A stretch of DNA of 64,000 nucleotides from Paracoccus sp. TOH. GTDB lineage: Bacteria; Pseudomonadota; Alphaproteobacteria; Rhodobacterales; Rhodobacteraceae. Location of the stretch: NCBI RefSeq assembly GCF_030388245.1, contig NZ_CP098361.1, positions 743,001 through 807,000 of the forward strand, written 5' to 3'. Positions 51,125 to 60,254 of this stretch are shown one piece after another (position 1 is the stretch's first letter; every line of letters begins with the position of its first letter). The notes under the pieces are model-generated. The model worked only from the letters and a program-made list of their open reading frames with translations. It was not told the origin of the DNA and searched no databases. Made by a program: the position numbers and the translations under genes.

Positions 51125-51786
51125 AGCCCCACCACCTCGGCCAGGCCCGAGATGTCCCTGACCTCGATATAGCCGTAATGGGGATTGGCCGGCTCATGGC
51201 CGCGATTGACCCAGACCTTGTTGCGGATGCCCAGGTCATGCGCGGTCATCAGGTCATAGCGGAACGACGAGGACACATGCAGCACGTCCTCGGGGCCGCA
51301 GCCAAGCTGGTCGAACATGTATTCGAAGGCCCGCATCTGCGGCTTGTAGGCGCCCGCGCTTTCGGCGGTGAAGACATGGTCGATGGGCGCGCCCAGCCTG
51401 GCGATGTTATGCGGGATCTGGTCGTTCATCGAATTGGTCAGCGCGACCAGCGGGATCTTTCCGGCGATGCGCCCAAGCCCCGCAGGCACGTCGAGGTTCG
51501 GCCCCCAGGTCGGCACGCGGGCATAGATGTCCTCGGCCACCGCGGGATCGAAGGCGATGCCGTTGCGCTTGCAGGTGCGTTCCAGCGCGTTGTGGACGAC
51601 CTCGGCATAGGGTTTCCAGGCGCCCAGCACCTCGTCCAGGCGGTAGGCCGCGAAATTGGCGATGAATTTCTCCATCTGCGGACCGGAAAGCTGCGCGCCG
51701 TAATGGTCGCGCGCGGCGCCTGCCATGTCGAAGAAGATCATCGTGCCGTGGCAATCGAAGGTAATGAATTTCGGGCGCAGCGCCAT
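51121..51786 (-). CDS. Haloacid dehalogenase type II-like hydrolase
   Basis: A 221-residue HAD hydrolase. Motif I is FITFDCHGTMI, with the nucleophilic Asp and the D-x-x-G-T form of type II haloacid dehalogenases. Motif II is LVALTNSMND, motif III has the Lys in GAYKPQMRAF, and motif IV is HVSSSFRYDL. The ATG at 51786 has AGGAGG five bases before it. It is first in a two-gene minus-strand operon with the FAD oxidase. A dehalogenase or phosphatase activity cannot be told apart by sequence; amine clusters often carry such a gene. A paralogue lies at 56831. Confidence 0.83.
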   Translation of the reverse strand: MALRPKFITFDCHGTMIFFDMAGAARDHYGAQLSGPQMEKFIANFAAYRLDEVLGAWKPYAEVVHNALERTCKRNGIAFDPAVAEDIYARVPTWGPNLDVPAGLGRIAGKIPLVALTNSMNDQIPHNIARLGAPIDHVFTAESAGAYKPQMRAFEYMFDQLGCGPEDVLHVSSSFRYDLMTAHDLGIRNKVWVNRGHEPANPHYGYIEVRDISGLAEVVGL

Positions 51787-51872
51787 GGGGGCCTCCTGTT
51801 GGTCCGTCTGATCCATCATTGGCGCGGTCTTGCGACAGCGCATGCGGCAGTCGGGCGCCTGACGGCAGGAGA

Positions 51873-51889
51873 TTGCGAAATTCCGGCAA
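51873..51889. promoter_or_regulatory. Operator-like site with CGGCAAT, divergent promoter
   Basis: TTGCGAAATTCCGGCAA has inverted TTGC/GCAA ends and lies between the divergent HAD and cupin genes. The same 17-base layout (YTGCS, seven bases, GGCAAT) is found at 63403 next to lrp, and a shorter form is at 53486. I infer a common regulator. Confidence 0.45.
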
Positions 51890-51980
51890 TGGACGGCAGG
51901 CCCTGCCGCCCATGACCCGGCAACGGTGCCCGACCCTGTGCGGATCGGGCCAGGCTGGCGCCGTAACGGAAAGGAACCCC

Positions 51981-52343
51981 ATGACCCTGCTGACCCCCAT
52001 CGACACCGCCCCCGCCTTTGCCCCGCGCGAGGACGTGGTCGCCCCTGAGAAACTGATCGACGGCGCGCCCGCCTTCAAGACCTGGGCCCTGGACGAGGTG
52101 CCCCTGGGCAACTGGTCGAAGATCCGCACCGGCATCTGGGAAGCGACGCCCGGCACCACCCGTTCCACCAAGGGCGAGGCGCTGGAGTTCTGCCATATCC
52201 TCTCCGGGGTGGTCGATCTGACCGAGGACGGCGGCGAGACGCGCCGCTTCACCGCAGGCGACAGCTTCCTGATGAAGCCGGGCTTCAAGGGCACCTGGAA
52301 AACCATCGAAACCGTGCGCAAGATCTATGTCTTCGCCGACTGA
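51981..52343 (+). CDS. Cupin protein (DUF861 type)
   Basis: A 120-residue single-domain cupin with GIWEATPGTTRSTKGEALEF and a HILSGVVDLTEDGGETRRFT barrel segment, ending FKGTWKTIETVRKIYVF. DUF861 cupins are found next to gamma-glutamylputrescine-type oxidases and often have no assigned reaction. The ATG at 51981 has AAGGA about seven bases before it. The deacylase gene starts 17 bases before its stop. Confidence 0.82.
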   Translation: MTLLTPIDTAPAFAPREDVVAPEKLIDGAPAFKTWALDEVPLGNWSKIRTGIWEATPGTTRSTKGEALEFCHILSGVVDLTEDGGETRRFTAGDSFLMKPGFKGTWKTIETVRKIYVFAD

Positions 52344-53433
52344 TCTTCTGGCCCGGCTGGTCGGGTTTCCCAGCGTCGTGGGCGGCCCGAACGGCGACAT
52401 CATCGGCTTCGTGGCGGATTACCTGCGCGGGCACGGGATCGAGCCGGCGCTGGTCCCCGGACCCGAAGGCGACCGCTGGAACCTGTTCGCCAGCATCGGC
52501 GATGCCTCGCGCCCCGGCTATGTCCTGTCGGGCCATCTGGACGTGGTGCCGGCGGGCGAACCGGATTGGCGGGCCGATCCCTTCGTCTTGCGCCGCGACG
52601 GCGACCGGCTGATCGGGCGCGGGGCCTGCGACATGAAGGGCTTTGTCGCCGCCGCCCTGGCGATGGTGCCCGAACTGGTCGCGATGCCGCTGTCGGCGCC
52701 GGTCCATATCGCGCTTTCCTATGACGAGGAGGCGGGCTGCCGGGGCGTGCCGCATCTGCTGGCGGCCCTGCCCGGGCTTTGCGCGCCGCCGCTGGGGGCG
52801 ATCATCGGCGAGCCGTCCGGCCTGGTGCCGGTGCTGGCGCACAAGGGCAAGGCGGCGCTGCGGCTGGTGGCGACGGGGGTGGCGGGGCATTCCTCGCGCC
52901 CCGACCTGGGCGCGAACGCGATCCACGCGCTGCTGCCGGCGCTGAACGCCGCCGCCGCGCTGGCCGTGGCGCTGCGATCCGGGCCGCAGGATCCGCGCTT
53001 CGCGCCGCCCTGGTCCAGCCTGCAGATCGGCACCGTCGCGGGCGGACAGGCCGTCAACATCATCCCCGACCGCGCCGAGGCGCAGATCGAGGCCCGGGCG
53101 ATCCACGGCGTCGATCCCCGGGCGGTCCTGGCGCCGGTGGTCGCGGCGGCAGAGGGGCTGGCCGTGGACTGGCTGTCCTCCTATCCGGCGCTTGCGCTTG
53201 ACGGCGACCACCCGCTGGCGCGGCTGTTGGCCGAGCTGACGGGCGCGACGCCCCTGGGCGCGGTCAGCTATGGCACCGAGGCCGGGCTTTACCAGCAGGC
53301 CGGGATCCCCGCGATCATCTGCGGCCCCGGCGACATCGCCCGCGCGCACCGCCCCGAGGAATACCTGACCCAAGCCGAGCTGCAGGAGACCTGCGCCCTG
53401 ATCCGTCGTCTGGGACAGCGGCTTTGCGTGTGA
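52327..53433 (+). CDS. ArgE/DapE-type deacylase (acetylornithine deacetylase-like)
   Basis: A 368-residue M20-family amidohydrolase. Metal ligands and catalytic residues are visible in SGHLDVVPAG, GACDMKGF, YDEEAGCRGV, GEPSGLVPV, and the C-terminal His in IARAHRPEEYL. The dimerisation insert runs from about residue 170 to 280. This group hydrolyses N-acyl bonds, classically N-acetylornithine to ornithine. Here it overlaps the cupin gene and sits with an amine oxidase and acetyltransferases, so removal of an acyl group from a modified amine is likely. Probably not the biosynthetic ArgE. Confidence 0.85.
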   Translation: MSSPTDLLARLVGFPSVVGGPNGDIIGFVADYLRGHGIEPALVPGPEGDRWNLFASIGDASRPGYVLSGHLDVVPAGEPDWRADPFVLRRDGDRLIGRGACDMKGFVAAALAMVPELVAMPLSAPVHIALSYDEEAGCRGVPHLLAALPGLCAPPLGAIIGEPSGLVPVLAHKGKAALRLVATGVAGHSSRPDLGANAIHALLPALNAAAALAVALRSGPQDPRFAPPWSSLQIGTVAGGQAVNIIPDRAEAQIEARAIHGVDPRAVLAPVVAAAEGLAVDWLSSYPALALDGDHPLARLLAELTGATPLGAVSYGTEAGLYQQAGIPAIICGPGDIARAHRPEEYLTQAELQETCALIRRLGQRLCV

Positions 53434-53448
53434 CAGCATTTTCTGCGG

Positions 53449-53478
53449 CGGCAGTCCTGCCATCCGCAGGACATGCCG
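53449..53478 (+). terminator. Hairpin after the deacylase gene
   Basis: A stem built from CGGC/GCCG and an inner GTCCTG/CAGGAC pair starts 15 bases after the stop codon. It separates the cupin-deacylase unit from the next operon, which has its own operator-like site. Confidence 0.5.
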
Positions 53479-53485
53479 CGCGCCC

Positions 53486-53500
53486 TTGCCAGATCGGCAA
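53486..53500. promoter_or_regulatory. Operator-like palindrome upstream of the second GNAT
   Basis: TTGCCAGATCGGCAA has perfect five-base arms and is followed by T, giving the CGGCAAT seen at 51884 and 63414. It lies 49 bases before the ATG at 53549. Confidence 0.45.
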
Positions 53501-53548
53501 TCCTGCGGGCGCGCCCGTGGCAGGATGGTGCCAACAAGGACAAACCGC

Positions 53549-54352
53549 ATGACCACGACCACTGCTCTTACTGCCTTTACCCCCGCCCATCTGCCGCAGG
53601 CGCTGCGCCTGTCGCAGCAGGCCGGCTGGCCCCACCGGGCCGAGGACTGGGCGCTGACGCTGTCAACGTCGCAAGGCGTCGTGGCGCTGGACGAAGGCCG
53701 CGTGGTCGGCACCGCGCTGTGTTCGCCCTTCGGCGCGGTCGCCACGCTGAACATGATCATCGTCGATGCGGCGATGCGCGGGCGTGGCCTGGGCCGTGCG
53801 CTGATGGAGGCGATCATCGCCCTGGCCGGCGACCGCGAAATGCGCCTGATCGCCACCACGGACGGGCTGCCGCTTTACGAAAAACTCGGCTTCCGGGCCA
53901 GCGGCCAGATCGTTCAGCATCAGGGCCTTGCCATCGCAACCGCGCCGGAACGGCCCGTCGCCACCGGCCGTCCCGCCGATATCGACCGCCTCGCCGATGC
54001 CGACCGCGCCGCCAGCGGCATGGACCGCGCATCCCTTTTGCGCGACATCGCCGCCGCCGGCGCGGTTCTGATCTGCGACACCGGCTTTGCCCTGCTGCGC
54101 GATTTCGGGCGCGGCCGCGTGGTCGGGCCGGTTGTCGCCCCCGACGCCGCCACCGCCCGCGCCTTGCTGGCCGAGGCCGCGCGCCGCTGCGAAGGCAGCT
54201 TCCTGCGTGTCGATCTGCGCGCGGAACAGGGCCTTGGCGGCTTCGCGGCGACGCTGGGCCTGGCCCATGCCGGCGGTGGCACCGCCATGACCCGCAACCC
54301 GCGCACCCCCGCACCCACGACCCAGGCCCTGATCTCGCAAGCCCTGGGCTGA
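53549..54352 (+). CDS. GNAT acetyltransferase with Acetyltransf_18-type C-terminus (copy 2)
   Basis: A 267-residue paralogue of the gene at 48910, with a GNAT domain in the first half (MIIVDAAMRGRGLGRALME as the acetyl-CoA loop, LPLYEKLGFRASGQI) and the shared C-terminal module (LRDFGRGRVVGPVVAPDAAT). AAGGA lies eight bases before the ATG at 53549. It is followed 14 bases later by the class III aminotransferase gene and is the first gene of the operon running to 56651. Confidence 0.8.
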   Translation: MTTTTALTAFTPAHLPQALRLSQQAGWPHRAEDWALTLSTSQGVVALDEGRVVGTALCSPFGAVATLNMIIVDAAMRGRGLGRALMEAIIALAGDREMRLIATTDGLPLYEKLGFRASGQIVQHQGLAIATAPERPVATGRPADIDRLADADRAASGMDRASLLRDIAAAGAVLICDTGFALLRDFGRGRVVGPVVAPDAATARALLAEAARRCEGSFLRVDLRAEQGLGGFAATLGLAHAGGGTAMTRNPRTPAPTTQALISQALG

Positions 54353-54366
54353 ACCCGGAGACCCCC

Positions 54367-55740
54367 ATGCTGAGCAATTCCCTGGCCGAGCTCGACCGCC
54401 GGCACCTGATCCACCCGGTTTCGTCCTTTCGCGGGCACGAACAGCGCGGCGTGCGCATCCTGATCGGCGGGCAGGGCGCGACCGTCACCGACAGCGAGGG
54501 GCGTACCCTGATCGACGGTTTCGCGGGCCTGTGGTGCGTGAACGCGGGCTATGGCCACGAAAGCATCGTCGAGGCCGCCGCCGAGCAGATGCGCAAGCTG
54601 CCCTATGCCACCGGCTATTTCGACCTGGGCGCCGAGGCGCCGATCCGCCTGGCCGCCGCCCTGGCCGAACGCGCCCCGGGCGATCTGAACCATGTCTATT
54701 TCACGCTGGGCGGATCGGACGCGGTGGACAGCACCATCCGCTTCATCCGCTATTACTGGCATGCCAAGGGCCAGTCGGGCCGCGACCAGTTCATCTCGGT
54801 CGCCAACGGCTATCACGGCTCGACCACCATGGGGGCGGGGCTGACGGCGCTGCCGGGCTTTCATGACGGTTTCGGGGTGCCCTATGACTGGCAGCACAAG
54901 ATTTCGTCGCATGACCTGTATCGCAACCCGGCGGGCCGCGATGCGCAGGCCGTGACCGACGCCTCGGTCGCGGAACTGCGGGCGAAGATCGAATCGCTTG
55001 GTCCCGACCGCGTCGCCGCCTTCTATGTCGAGCCGATCCAGGGCTCGGGCGGCGTGCTGGTGCCGCCCAAGGGCTGGATCAAGGCGATGCGCGATCTGTG
55101 TGCCGAATACGGCGTGCTGTTCGTCGCCGACGAGGTCATCACCGGCTTTGGCCGCACCGGCCCGCTGTTCGCCTGCGAGGACGAGGGCATCGTTCCCGAC
55201 CTGATGACCACGGCCAAGGGGCTGACCTCGGGCTATGTGCCGATGGGCGCGGTCTTCATGCGCGACTATGTCTATGAAACCATCGCCGATGGCGCGGGGG
55301 CCAAGGCCGTGGGCCATGGCTTCACCTATTCCGCGCATCCGGTCAGCGCCGCCGTGGCGCTGGAGGTGCTGGCGCTCTACGAAGGCGGGTTGCTGGAAAA
55401 CGGCCGCCGCGCAGGCGCGCGGTTGCAGGCCGGGCTGGAAAGCCTGCGCGATCACCCGCTGGTCGGCGATGTGCGGGGCAGGGGGATGCTGGCGGCGGTC
55501 GAATTGGTCGTGGACAAGGATGCCAAGACCCCTCTGCCGCCCGAGGTCCAGCCGGCCACGCGGCTGTTCGACCGGGCCTGGGACCAGGGGCTGATCGTGC
55601 GGTCCTTTGCGCAGGGCATCTTCGGCTATGCGCCACCCCTGTGCTGCACGGCGGACCAGATCGACCAGATCGTCGAACGGACCCGCAAGGTGCTGGATCT
55701 GACGCTGGAAGACCCGGAAATCCGCGCGGCCCTGCGCTGA
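54367..55740 (+). CDS. Class III pyridoxal-phosphate aminotransferase (putrescine/omega-amino acid type)
   Basis: A 457-residue omega-aminotransferase. It has LIDGFAGLWCVNAGYGHE, YFTLGGSDAVDSTIRFIRYY, the cofactor-stacking region SVANGYHGSTTMG, the Asp in VLFVADEVITGFGRTG, and the PLP lysine in MTTAKGLTSGYVPMGAV. It is closest in pattern to putrescine-pyruvate (SpuC-like) and beta-alanine transaminases. Such an enzyme would move a terminal amino group from the imported amine to pyruvate, giving an aldehyde. Its stop overlaps the start of the hydroxyacid dehydrogenase. Confidence 0.88.
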   Translation: MLSNSLAELDRRHLIHPVSSFRGHEQRGVRILIGGQGATVTDSEGRTLIDGFAGLWCVNAGYGHESIVEAAAEQMRKLPYATGYFDLGAEAPIRLAAALAERAPGDLNHVYFTLGGSDAVDSTIRFIRYYWHAKGQSGRDQFISVANGYHGSTTMGAGLTALPGFHDGFGVPYDWQHKISSHDLYRNPAGRDAQAVTDASVAELRAKIESLGPDRVAAFYVEPIQGSGGVLVPPKGWIKAMRDLCAEYGVLFVADEVITGFGRTGPLFACEDEGIVPDLMTTAKGLTSGYVPMGAVFMRDYVYETIADGAGAKAVGHGFTYSAHPVSAAVALEVLALYEGGLLENGRRAGARLQAGLESLRDHPLVGDVRGRGMLAAVELVVDKDAKTPLPPEVQPATRLFDRAWDQGLIVRSFAQGIFGYAPPLCCTADQIDQIVERTRKVLDLTLEDPEIRAALR

Positions 55741-56651
55741 TGGCGCTGCTGCTGCATTCCACCCCCGAACGCGGCGCCGTCTGGGGACGCATCTTCGCCG
55801 AGGCGGGCGAGGGCTTCATCCCCGACGCGGCCAGCGTGACCGACCCCGCGCAGGTCACGCATCTGGCCTGCTGGATGCCGCCCGCCGATCTGGCGCGCTA
55901 TCCGAACCTGCGCACGGTGATCTGCGTCGGCGCGGGCACAGACCATTTCCCGGCCTTGCCGGATGGCGTGGCGCTGTCGCGCACCATCGCGCCGGGGATC
56001 GAGGCCATGGTGCGCGACTGGGTGGTCATGGCCACGCTGGCGCTGCACCGGGACCTGCCGTTCTATCTGGATCATGCCGCGCGCGGCGAATGGCAGCCCC
56101 GCCCGGCGCGGCTGGCGTGCACGCGGCGGGTGGGCATCATGGGCATGGGCCGGATCGGGCGTCTGGCCGCCGCAAGCCTGCAAGCCCTGGACTTTGCCGT
56201 TTCGGGATACAGCCGCTCGGGCCTGCCGGTCGAGGGGATCGAGATCTTCGGCGCGAATCGGCTGGACGCCTTTCTGGCCGGGGTCGATATCCTGGTCTGC
56301 CTGCTGCCGCTGACGGACGAAACCCGCGGCCTGATGGGCAGCGGCTTCTTCGACCGGCTGCCGCAGGGCGCGGGACTGGTCCATGCCGGGCGCGGCGCAC
56401 AGCTGGACATGGCGGCGCTGCGCCGGGCGCTGGACGGCGGGCGGCTTTCTGCCGCCATGCTGGACGTAACCGATCCCGAGCCTTTGCCGGCGGATCACTG
56501 GGCCTGGCGCGATCCGCGCGTGCTGATCACCCCGCATATCGCCGCCCATACCGATGCCGAGGAAGGCGCCCGCCATGCCCTGGCCGTCATCCGCGCCAAC
56601 CGCGACGGGCTGCCGGTGCCGGGCCTGGTGGACCGCAACCGGGGATACTAG
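55740..56651 (+). CDS. D-2-hydroxyacid dehydrogenase (glyoxylate/hydroxypyruvate reductase GhrA-like)
   Basis: A 303-residue NAD(P)-dependent dehydrogenase. The Rossmann motif is RRVGIMGMGRIGRLAAASLQ; the catalytic trio includes Arg in VHAGRGAQLD, Glu in DVTDPEPLP and His in LITPHIAAHT. The length and sequence suit GhrA-type 2-oxoacid reductases. The ATG at 55740 shares a base with the aminotransferase stop (TGATG). It may recycle pyruvate or another 2-oxo acid formed by transamination. Confidence 0.86.
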   Translation: MALLLHSTPERGAVWGRIFAEAGEGFIPDAASVTDPAQVTHLACWMPPADLARYPNLRTVICVGAGTDHFPALPDGVALSRTIAPGIEAMVRDWVVMATLALHRDLPFYLDHAARGEWQPRPARLACTRRVGIMGMGRIGRLAAASLQALDFAVSGYSRSGLPVEGIEIFGANRLDAFLAGVDILVCLLPLTDETRGLMGSGFFDRLPQGAGLVHAGRGAQLDMAALRRALDGGRLSAAMLDVTDPEPLPADHWAWRDPRVLITPHIAAHTDAEEGARHALAVIRANRDGLPVPGLVDRNRGY

Positions 56652-56830
56652 GGCGCTGGCGATATGCCGCGCCCCAGCCCAATACGAAAGAATCTGCTGC
56701 GCCGACCGCCCGTTTCGGCGTTTTGCAGCCCCCGAATGGCGCAAATCTGGATGTGACGGGATGTGACGACCCGCGCGTCCGCCGATCTGACCGCCGCGGC
56801 CCGCGGCACCTGCGAAAGGAAGTTCACCCC

Positions 56831-57562
56831 ATGGCCACCCTGACGGCGGCAAGACCCTTGGACCGTTTTTCCTATGTCACCTTCGACGTGGTCGGCACGC
56901 TGATCGACTTCGAGGGCGCGATTACCGGCGCGCTGGCGACGATCGCAGCCGATGCCGGCATGACCATCGACGGCGAGGAGGCGCTGGCCGTTTACCGCAA
57001 CGCCCGCTATCAGCCGGACGCGCTGCGCTTCCCGGACGACCTGGGTCGTTGCTACGGTCAGATCGCGGCCGCGACCGGTCTGCCCGACACGCCGGAAAAC
57101 CGCCGGTTCATGATCGACGCCGTGGGCGAGGCGCAGCCCTTTGCGGACAGCGTCCAGGCGATGGCCCGGCTGAAGGCGCGCTACAAGCTGATCGCCATGA
57201 CCAATGCCCGCCGCTGGGCTTTCGAGAAATACGAAGAAAAGCTGGGCAATCCCTTCTGGGCCAGCTTCACCACCGACGATACCGGCACCGAAAAGCCCGA
57301 TCCGGCCTTTTTCCAGCAGGTGTTCGACTTCGTCGGCAAGAATGGCGGGACCAAGGACGACATCCTGCATACCGCGCAAAGCCAGCACCACGACATCGGC
57401 ATCTCGCGCGCCTTGGGCATGACCAATGCCTGGATCCAGCGCCGCCATGCCCAGAACGGCTATGGCGGGACCATCGAACCGGCGGAATTCACCGAACCCG
57501 ACTACCATTTCCACGCACTGCTCGACCTGGCCGAGGCCGCCGACAAGGCCTTCGACAACTGA
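56831..57562 (+). CDS. Haloacid dehalogenase type II-like hydrolase (second copy)
   Basis: A 243-residue HAD protein. Motif I is VTFDVVGTLIDF, motif II LIAMTNARRW, motif III carries Lys in GTEKPDPAFF, and motif IV is HTAQSQHHDIG. It is of the same subfamily as the gene at 51121. AAGGAAG lies shortly before the ATG at 56831. The frame is open far upstream, but that part has no family match. It is followed after about 55 bases by the peptide-type transporter operon, and the two may be co-transcribed. Confidence 0.84.
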   Translation: MATLTAARPLDRFSYVTFDVVGTLIDFEGAITGALATIAADAGMTIDGEEALAVYRNARYQPDALRFPDDLGRCYGQIAAATGLPDTPENRRFMIDAVGEAQPFADSVQAMARLKARYKLIAMTNARRWAFEKYEEKLGNPFWASFTTDDTGTEKPDPAFFQQVFDFVGKNGGTKDDILHTAQSQHHDIGISRALGMTNAWIQRRHAQNGYGGTIEPAEFTEPDYHFHALLDLAEAADKAFDN

Positions 57563-57617
57563 CTCCACCCGCCCGAGCGGACATGAGAGCCGCCGGGCAA
57601 GCAACAGGGATGACGAC

Positions 57618-59231
57618 ATGAAAGACCTCAAGCCGAACAACTGGACGGGCCGCGACGACGCGATGGTCGAGGCCGCAATCCGCCGTGGCGCTTCGCGCCG
57701 GGACCTGCTCAAGATGCTGATGGCGTCGGGCGTGGCGCTGTCCGCGGGTGGATCGCTGCTGCTGCGCGCCGGTCAGGCTGTCGCGCAAACCCCGGTCACG
57801 GGCGGGCATTTGAAGGCCGCGGGCTGGTCGGCCTCGACCGCCGACACGCTGGACCCGGCCAAGGCGTCCCTGTCCACCGACTATACCCGCTGCTGCGCCT
57901 TCTATAACCGGCTGACCTTCCTCGAGGAGGGCAGCGAGGTGAAGATGGAGCTGGCCGAGTCCATCGAGACGACGGACGGCAAGACCTGGCAGATCAAGCT
58001 GAAGCCCGACGTGACCTTCCATGACGGCAAGACCTTGACGGCGTCGGACGTGGTCTGGTCGCTCAAGCGCCATCAGGATCCGGCCGTGGGGTCCAAGGCC
58101 GCCGCCATTGCCGAACAGATGGCCGAGATCACCGCCGTGGACGACCGCACCGTCAGCATCGTGCTGGCGGCGGCCAATGCCGACCTGCCCACCATCCTGT
58201 CGCTGCACCATTTCATGATCCTGGCCGAAGGCACCAGCGATTTCAGCAAGGCCAACGGCACCGGCGCCTTCCTCTGCGAAACCTTCGAACCCGGCGTGCG
58301 GTCCGTCGGCACCCGCAACCCGAACTACTTCAAGGGCACCGGGCCCTATCTGGACAGTTTCGAATATTTCGCCATCTCGGACAACAATGCCCGCGTCAAC
58401 GCCGTGCTGTCGGGCGACATCCACCTGGCCGCCGCGATCAACCCGCGCTCCATGCGCATGATCGAAGGGCAGGACCATGTGGTCAGCGCGATCTCGACGG
58501 CTGGCAACTATACCAACCTCAACATCCGTCTGGACATGGCGCCGGGCGACAAGGCCGATTTCGTCGAGGGCATGAAATACCTGATGAACCGCGACGCCAT
58601 CGTGAACGGCGTGCTGCGCGGTTTGGGCGAGGTTGCCAACGACCAGCCCGTCTCGGCCATGGACCGCTATCACAACCCGAACCTGAAGCCGCGCGCATTC
58701 GACCCCGAGCGCGCCAAGGCGCTGTTCGAAAAGGCCGGGGTGCTGGGCCAGGCGATCCCGATTGTCACCTCGGACGCGGCGAATTCGGCCATCGACTATG
58801 CCATGGTCGTCCAGCAGGCCGGCGCCCAGGCCGGCATGCCCTTCAAGATCGAGCGGGTGCCGTCCGACGGATACTGGTCGAACTACTGGCTGAAGGCACC
58901 GATCCATTTCGGCAACATCAACCCGCGCCCGACGCCGGACATCCTGTTCTCGCTGCTCTACGCATCCGACGCGCCCTGGAACGAAAGCCACTACAAGTCC
59001 GAGAAGTTCGACGCCATGCTGGTCGAGGCGCGCGGCTTGCTGGACGAGGAGAAGCGCAAGGCGATCTATTGGGAGATGCAGGAAATGATCGCGGCCGAGG
59101 CAGGCACCATCATTCCCGCCTATATTTCCAACGTCGACGCACATTCGTCGAAGATGAAGGGCATGCGCCCCAATCCCTTGGGCGGCCAGATGGGCTATGC
59201 CTTCGCCGAATATGTCTGGCTGGAGGGCTGA
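57618..59231 (+). CDS. Dipeptide/oligopeptide-type ABC transporter binding protein (family 5)
   Basis: A 537-residue SBP_bac_5 protein. A twin-arginine signal (ASRRDLLKMLMASG, Arg27-Arg28) with likely cleavage after AVA directs it to the periplasm. The family signature KTWQIKLKPDVTFHDGKTLT and ASDVVWSLKRHQDP is present. Although called dipeptide-type, members carry polyamines, opines, nickel and other small cations. With an amine oxidase and aminotransferase nearby, an amine or amino-acid derivative is likely. A small hairpin follows the gene. Confidence 0.88.
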   Translation: MKDLKPNNWTGRDDAMVEAAIRRGASRRDLLKMLMASGVALSAGGSLLLRAGQAVAQTPVTGGHLKAAGWSASTADTLDPAKASLSTDYTRCCAFYNRLTFLEEGSEVKMELAESIETTDGKTWQIKLKPDVTFHDGKTLTASDVVWSLKRHQDPAVGSKAAAIAEQMAEITAVDDRTVSIVLAAANADLPTILSLHHFMILAEGTSDFSKANGTGAFLCETFEPGVRSVGTRNPNYFKGTGPYLDSFEYFAISDNNARVNAVLSGDIHLAAAINPRSMRMIEGQDHVVSAISTAGNYTNLNIRLDMAPGDKADFVEGMKYLMNRDAIVNGVLRGLGEVANDQPVSAMDRYHNPNLKPRAFDPERAKALFEKAGVLGQAIPIVTSDAANSAIDYAMVVQQAGAQAGMPFKIERVPSDGYWSNYWLKAPIHFGNINPRPTPDILFSLLYASDAPWNESHYKSEKFDAMLVEARGLLDEEKRKAIYWEMQEMIAAEAGTIIPAYISNVDAHSSKMKGMRPNPLGGQMGYAFAEYVWLEG

Positions 59232-59247
59232 TATCCCCACGCCCCGC

Positions 59248-59271
59248 GCCCTTGCGCAATGCGCGCAGGGG
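59248..59271 (+). other. Intergenic hairpin after the binding-protein gene
   Basis: CCCT and AGGG arms with an inner GCGC-AAT-GCGC core lie between the binding-protein stop and the permease start. Stems at this position often protect the binding-protein mRNA and lower permease expression. Confidence 0.4.
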
Positions 59272-59294
59272 CATCCCCTTGATGGAGGTGCGAC

Positions 59295-60254
59295 ATGCTG
59301 CGTTCCGCAACCACCTGGATCCTGGTCGGCCAGCGCCTGGGCATCGCGCTCATCACGCTGCTGATCGTGTCCTTCGCGGTCTTCTTCGCGACCGAACTGC
59401 TGCCCGGCGACGTGGCCGAGGTGCTGCTGGGTCAGGCCGCAACCCCCGAGGCCGTGGCCGGCCTGCGCACCGCCATGGGCCTGGACGAGCCGGCGATCTG
59501 GCGCTTCCTGTCCTGGCTGGGCGGGCTTGCCACGGGTGATCTGGGGATGTCCTATGTCAACAAGATGGCCGTGGCCGACCTGTTGTCGGGGCGGCTGATG
59601 AACACGCTGCGCCTGGCGGGCATCGTCACGCTGGTCTGCGTGCCCGTGGCGCTGACCCTGGGCATCGCCGCCGCCATGTGGCGCGGATCCTGGCTGGACC
59701 GTCTGGTCTCGGTGCTGACGATTTCCGTCATCTCGGTGCCCGAATTCATGGTGGCGACGCTGGCGGTGCTGGTCTTCGCCGTCTGGCTGGACTGGCTGCC
59801 CGCGCTGTCCTTCGGCGTGGAGGTGGATTCCCTGGGCGACATGCTGCGTGCCTATGCGATGCCCGTGATCTCGCTGTCCTTCGTCGTCTCGGCCCAGATG
59901 ATCCGCATGACGCGGGCCGCGGTGATCGAGACGATCAACACTCCCTATGTGGAAATGGCGCTGCTGAAGGGCGCGTCGCGCACGCGGATGGTGCTGGGCC
60001 ATGCCCTGCCGAACGCGCTTGGCCCCATTGCGAACGCGGTGGCGCTGTCGCTGTCCTATCTGGTCGGCGGCGTGATCATCGTCGAGACCGTCTTCAATTA
60101 TCCGGGCGTGGCCAAGCTGATGGTCGACGCCGTGTCCACCCGGGACCTGCCGCTGATCCAGAGCTGCGCGATGATCTTCTGCATCAGCTACCTGCTGCTG
60201 ATCACGCTGGCCGACATGATCGCCATTCTCTCCAACCCGAGGTTGCGCCGTTGA
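59295..60254 (+). CDS. ABC transporter permease (DppB-like)
   Basis: A 319-residue inner-membrane protein with about six membrane segments. The DppB-type N-terminus [20 protein letters not shown] is followed by [20 protein letters not shown], and the EAA loop lies around [20 protein letters not shown] with [19 protein letters not shown]. It pairs with the DppC-like permease whose ATG overlaps its stop (TGATG). GGAGG precedes the ATG. Confidence 0.9.
   Translation: MLRSATTWILVGQRLGIALITLLIVSFAVFFATELLPGDVAEVLLGQAATPEAVAGLRTAMGLDEPAIWRFLSWLGGLATGDLGMSYVNKMAVADLLSGRLMNTLRLAGIVTLVCVPVALTLGIAAAMWRGSWLDRLVSVLTISVISVPEFMVATLAVLVFAVWLDWLPALSFGVEVDSLGDMLRAYAMPVISLSFVVSAQMIRMTRAAVIETINTPYVEMALLKGASRTRMVLGHALPNALGPIANAVALSLSYLVGGVIIVETVFNYPGVAKLMVDAVSTRDLPLIQSCAMIFCISYLLLITLADMIAILSNPRLRR

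Noticed and set aside
57489..60002. 837-codon minus-strand frame opposite the dipeptide-type transporter
   Set aside because: Antisense of an intact binding-protein and permease pair; His/Gly/Arg-rich composition.
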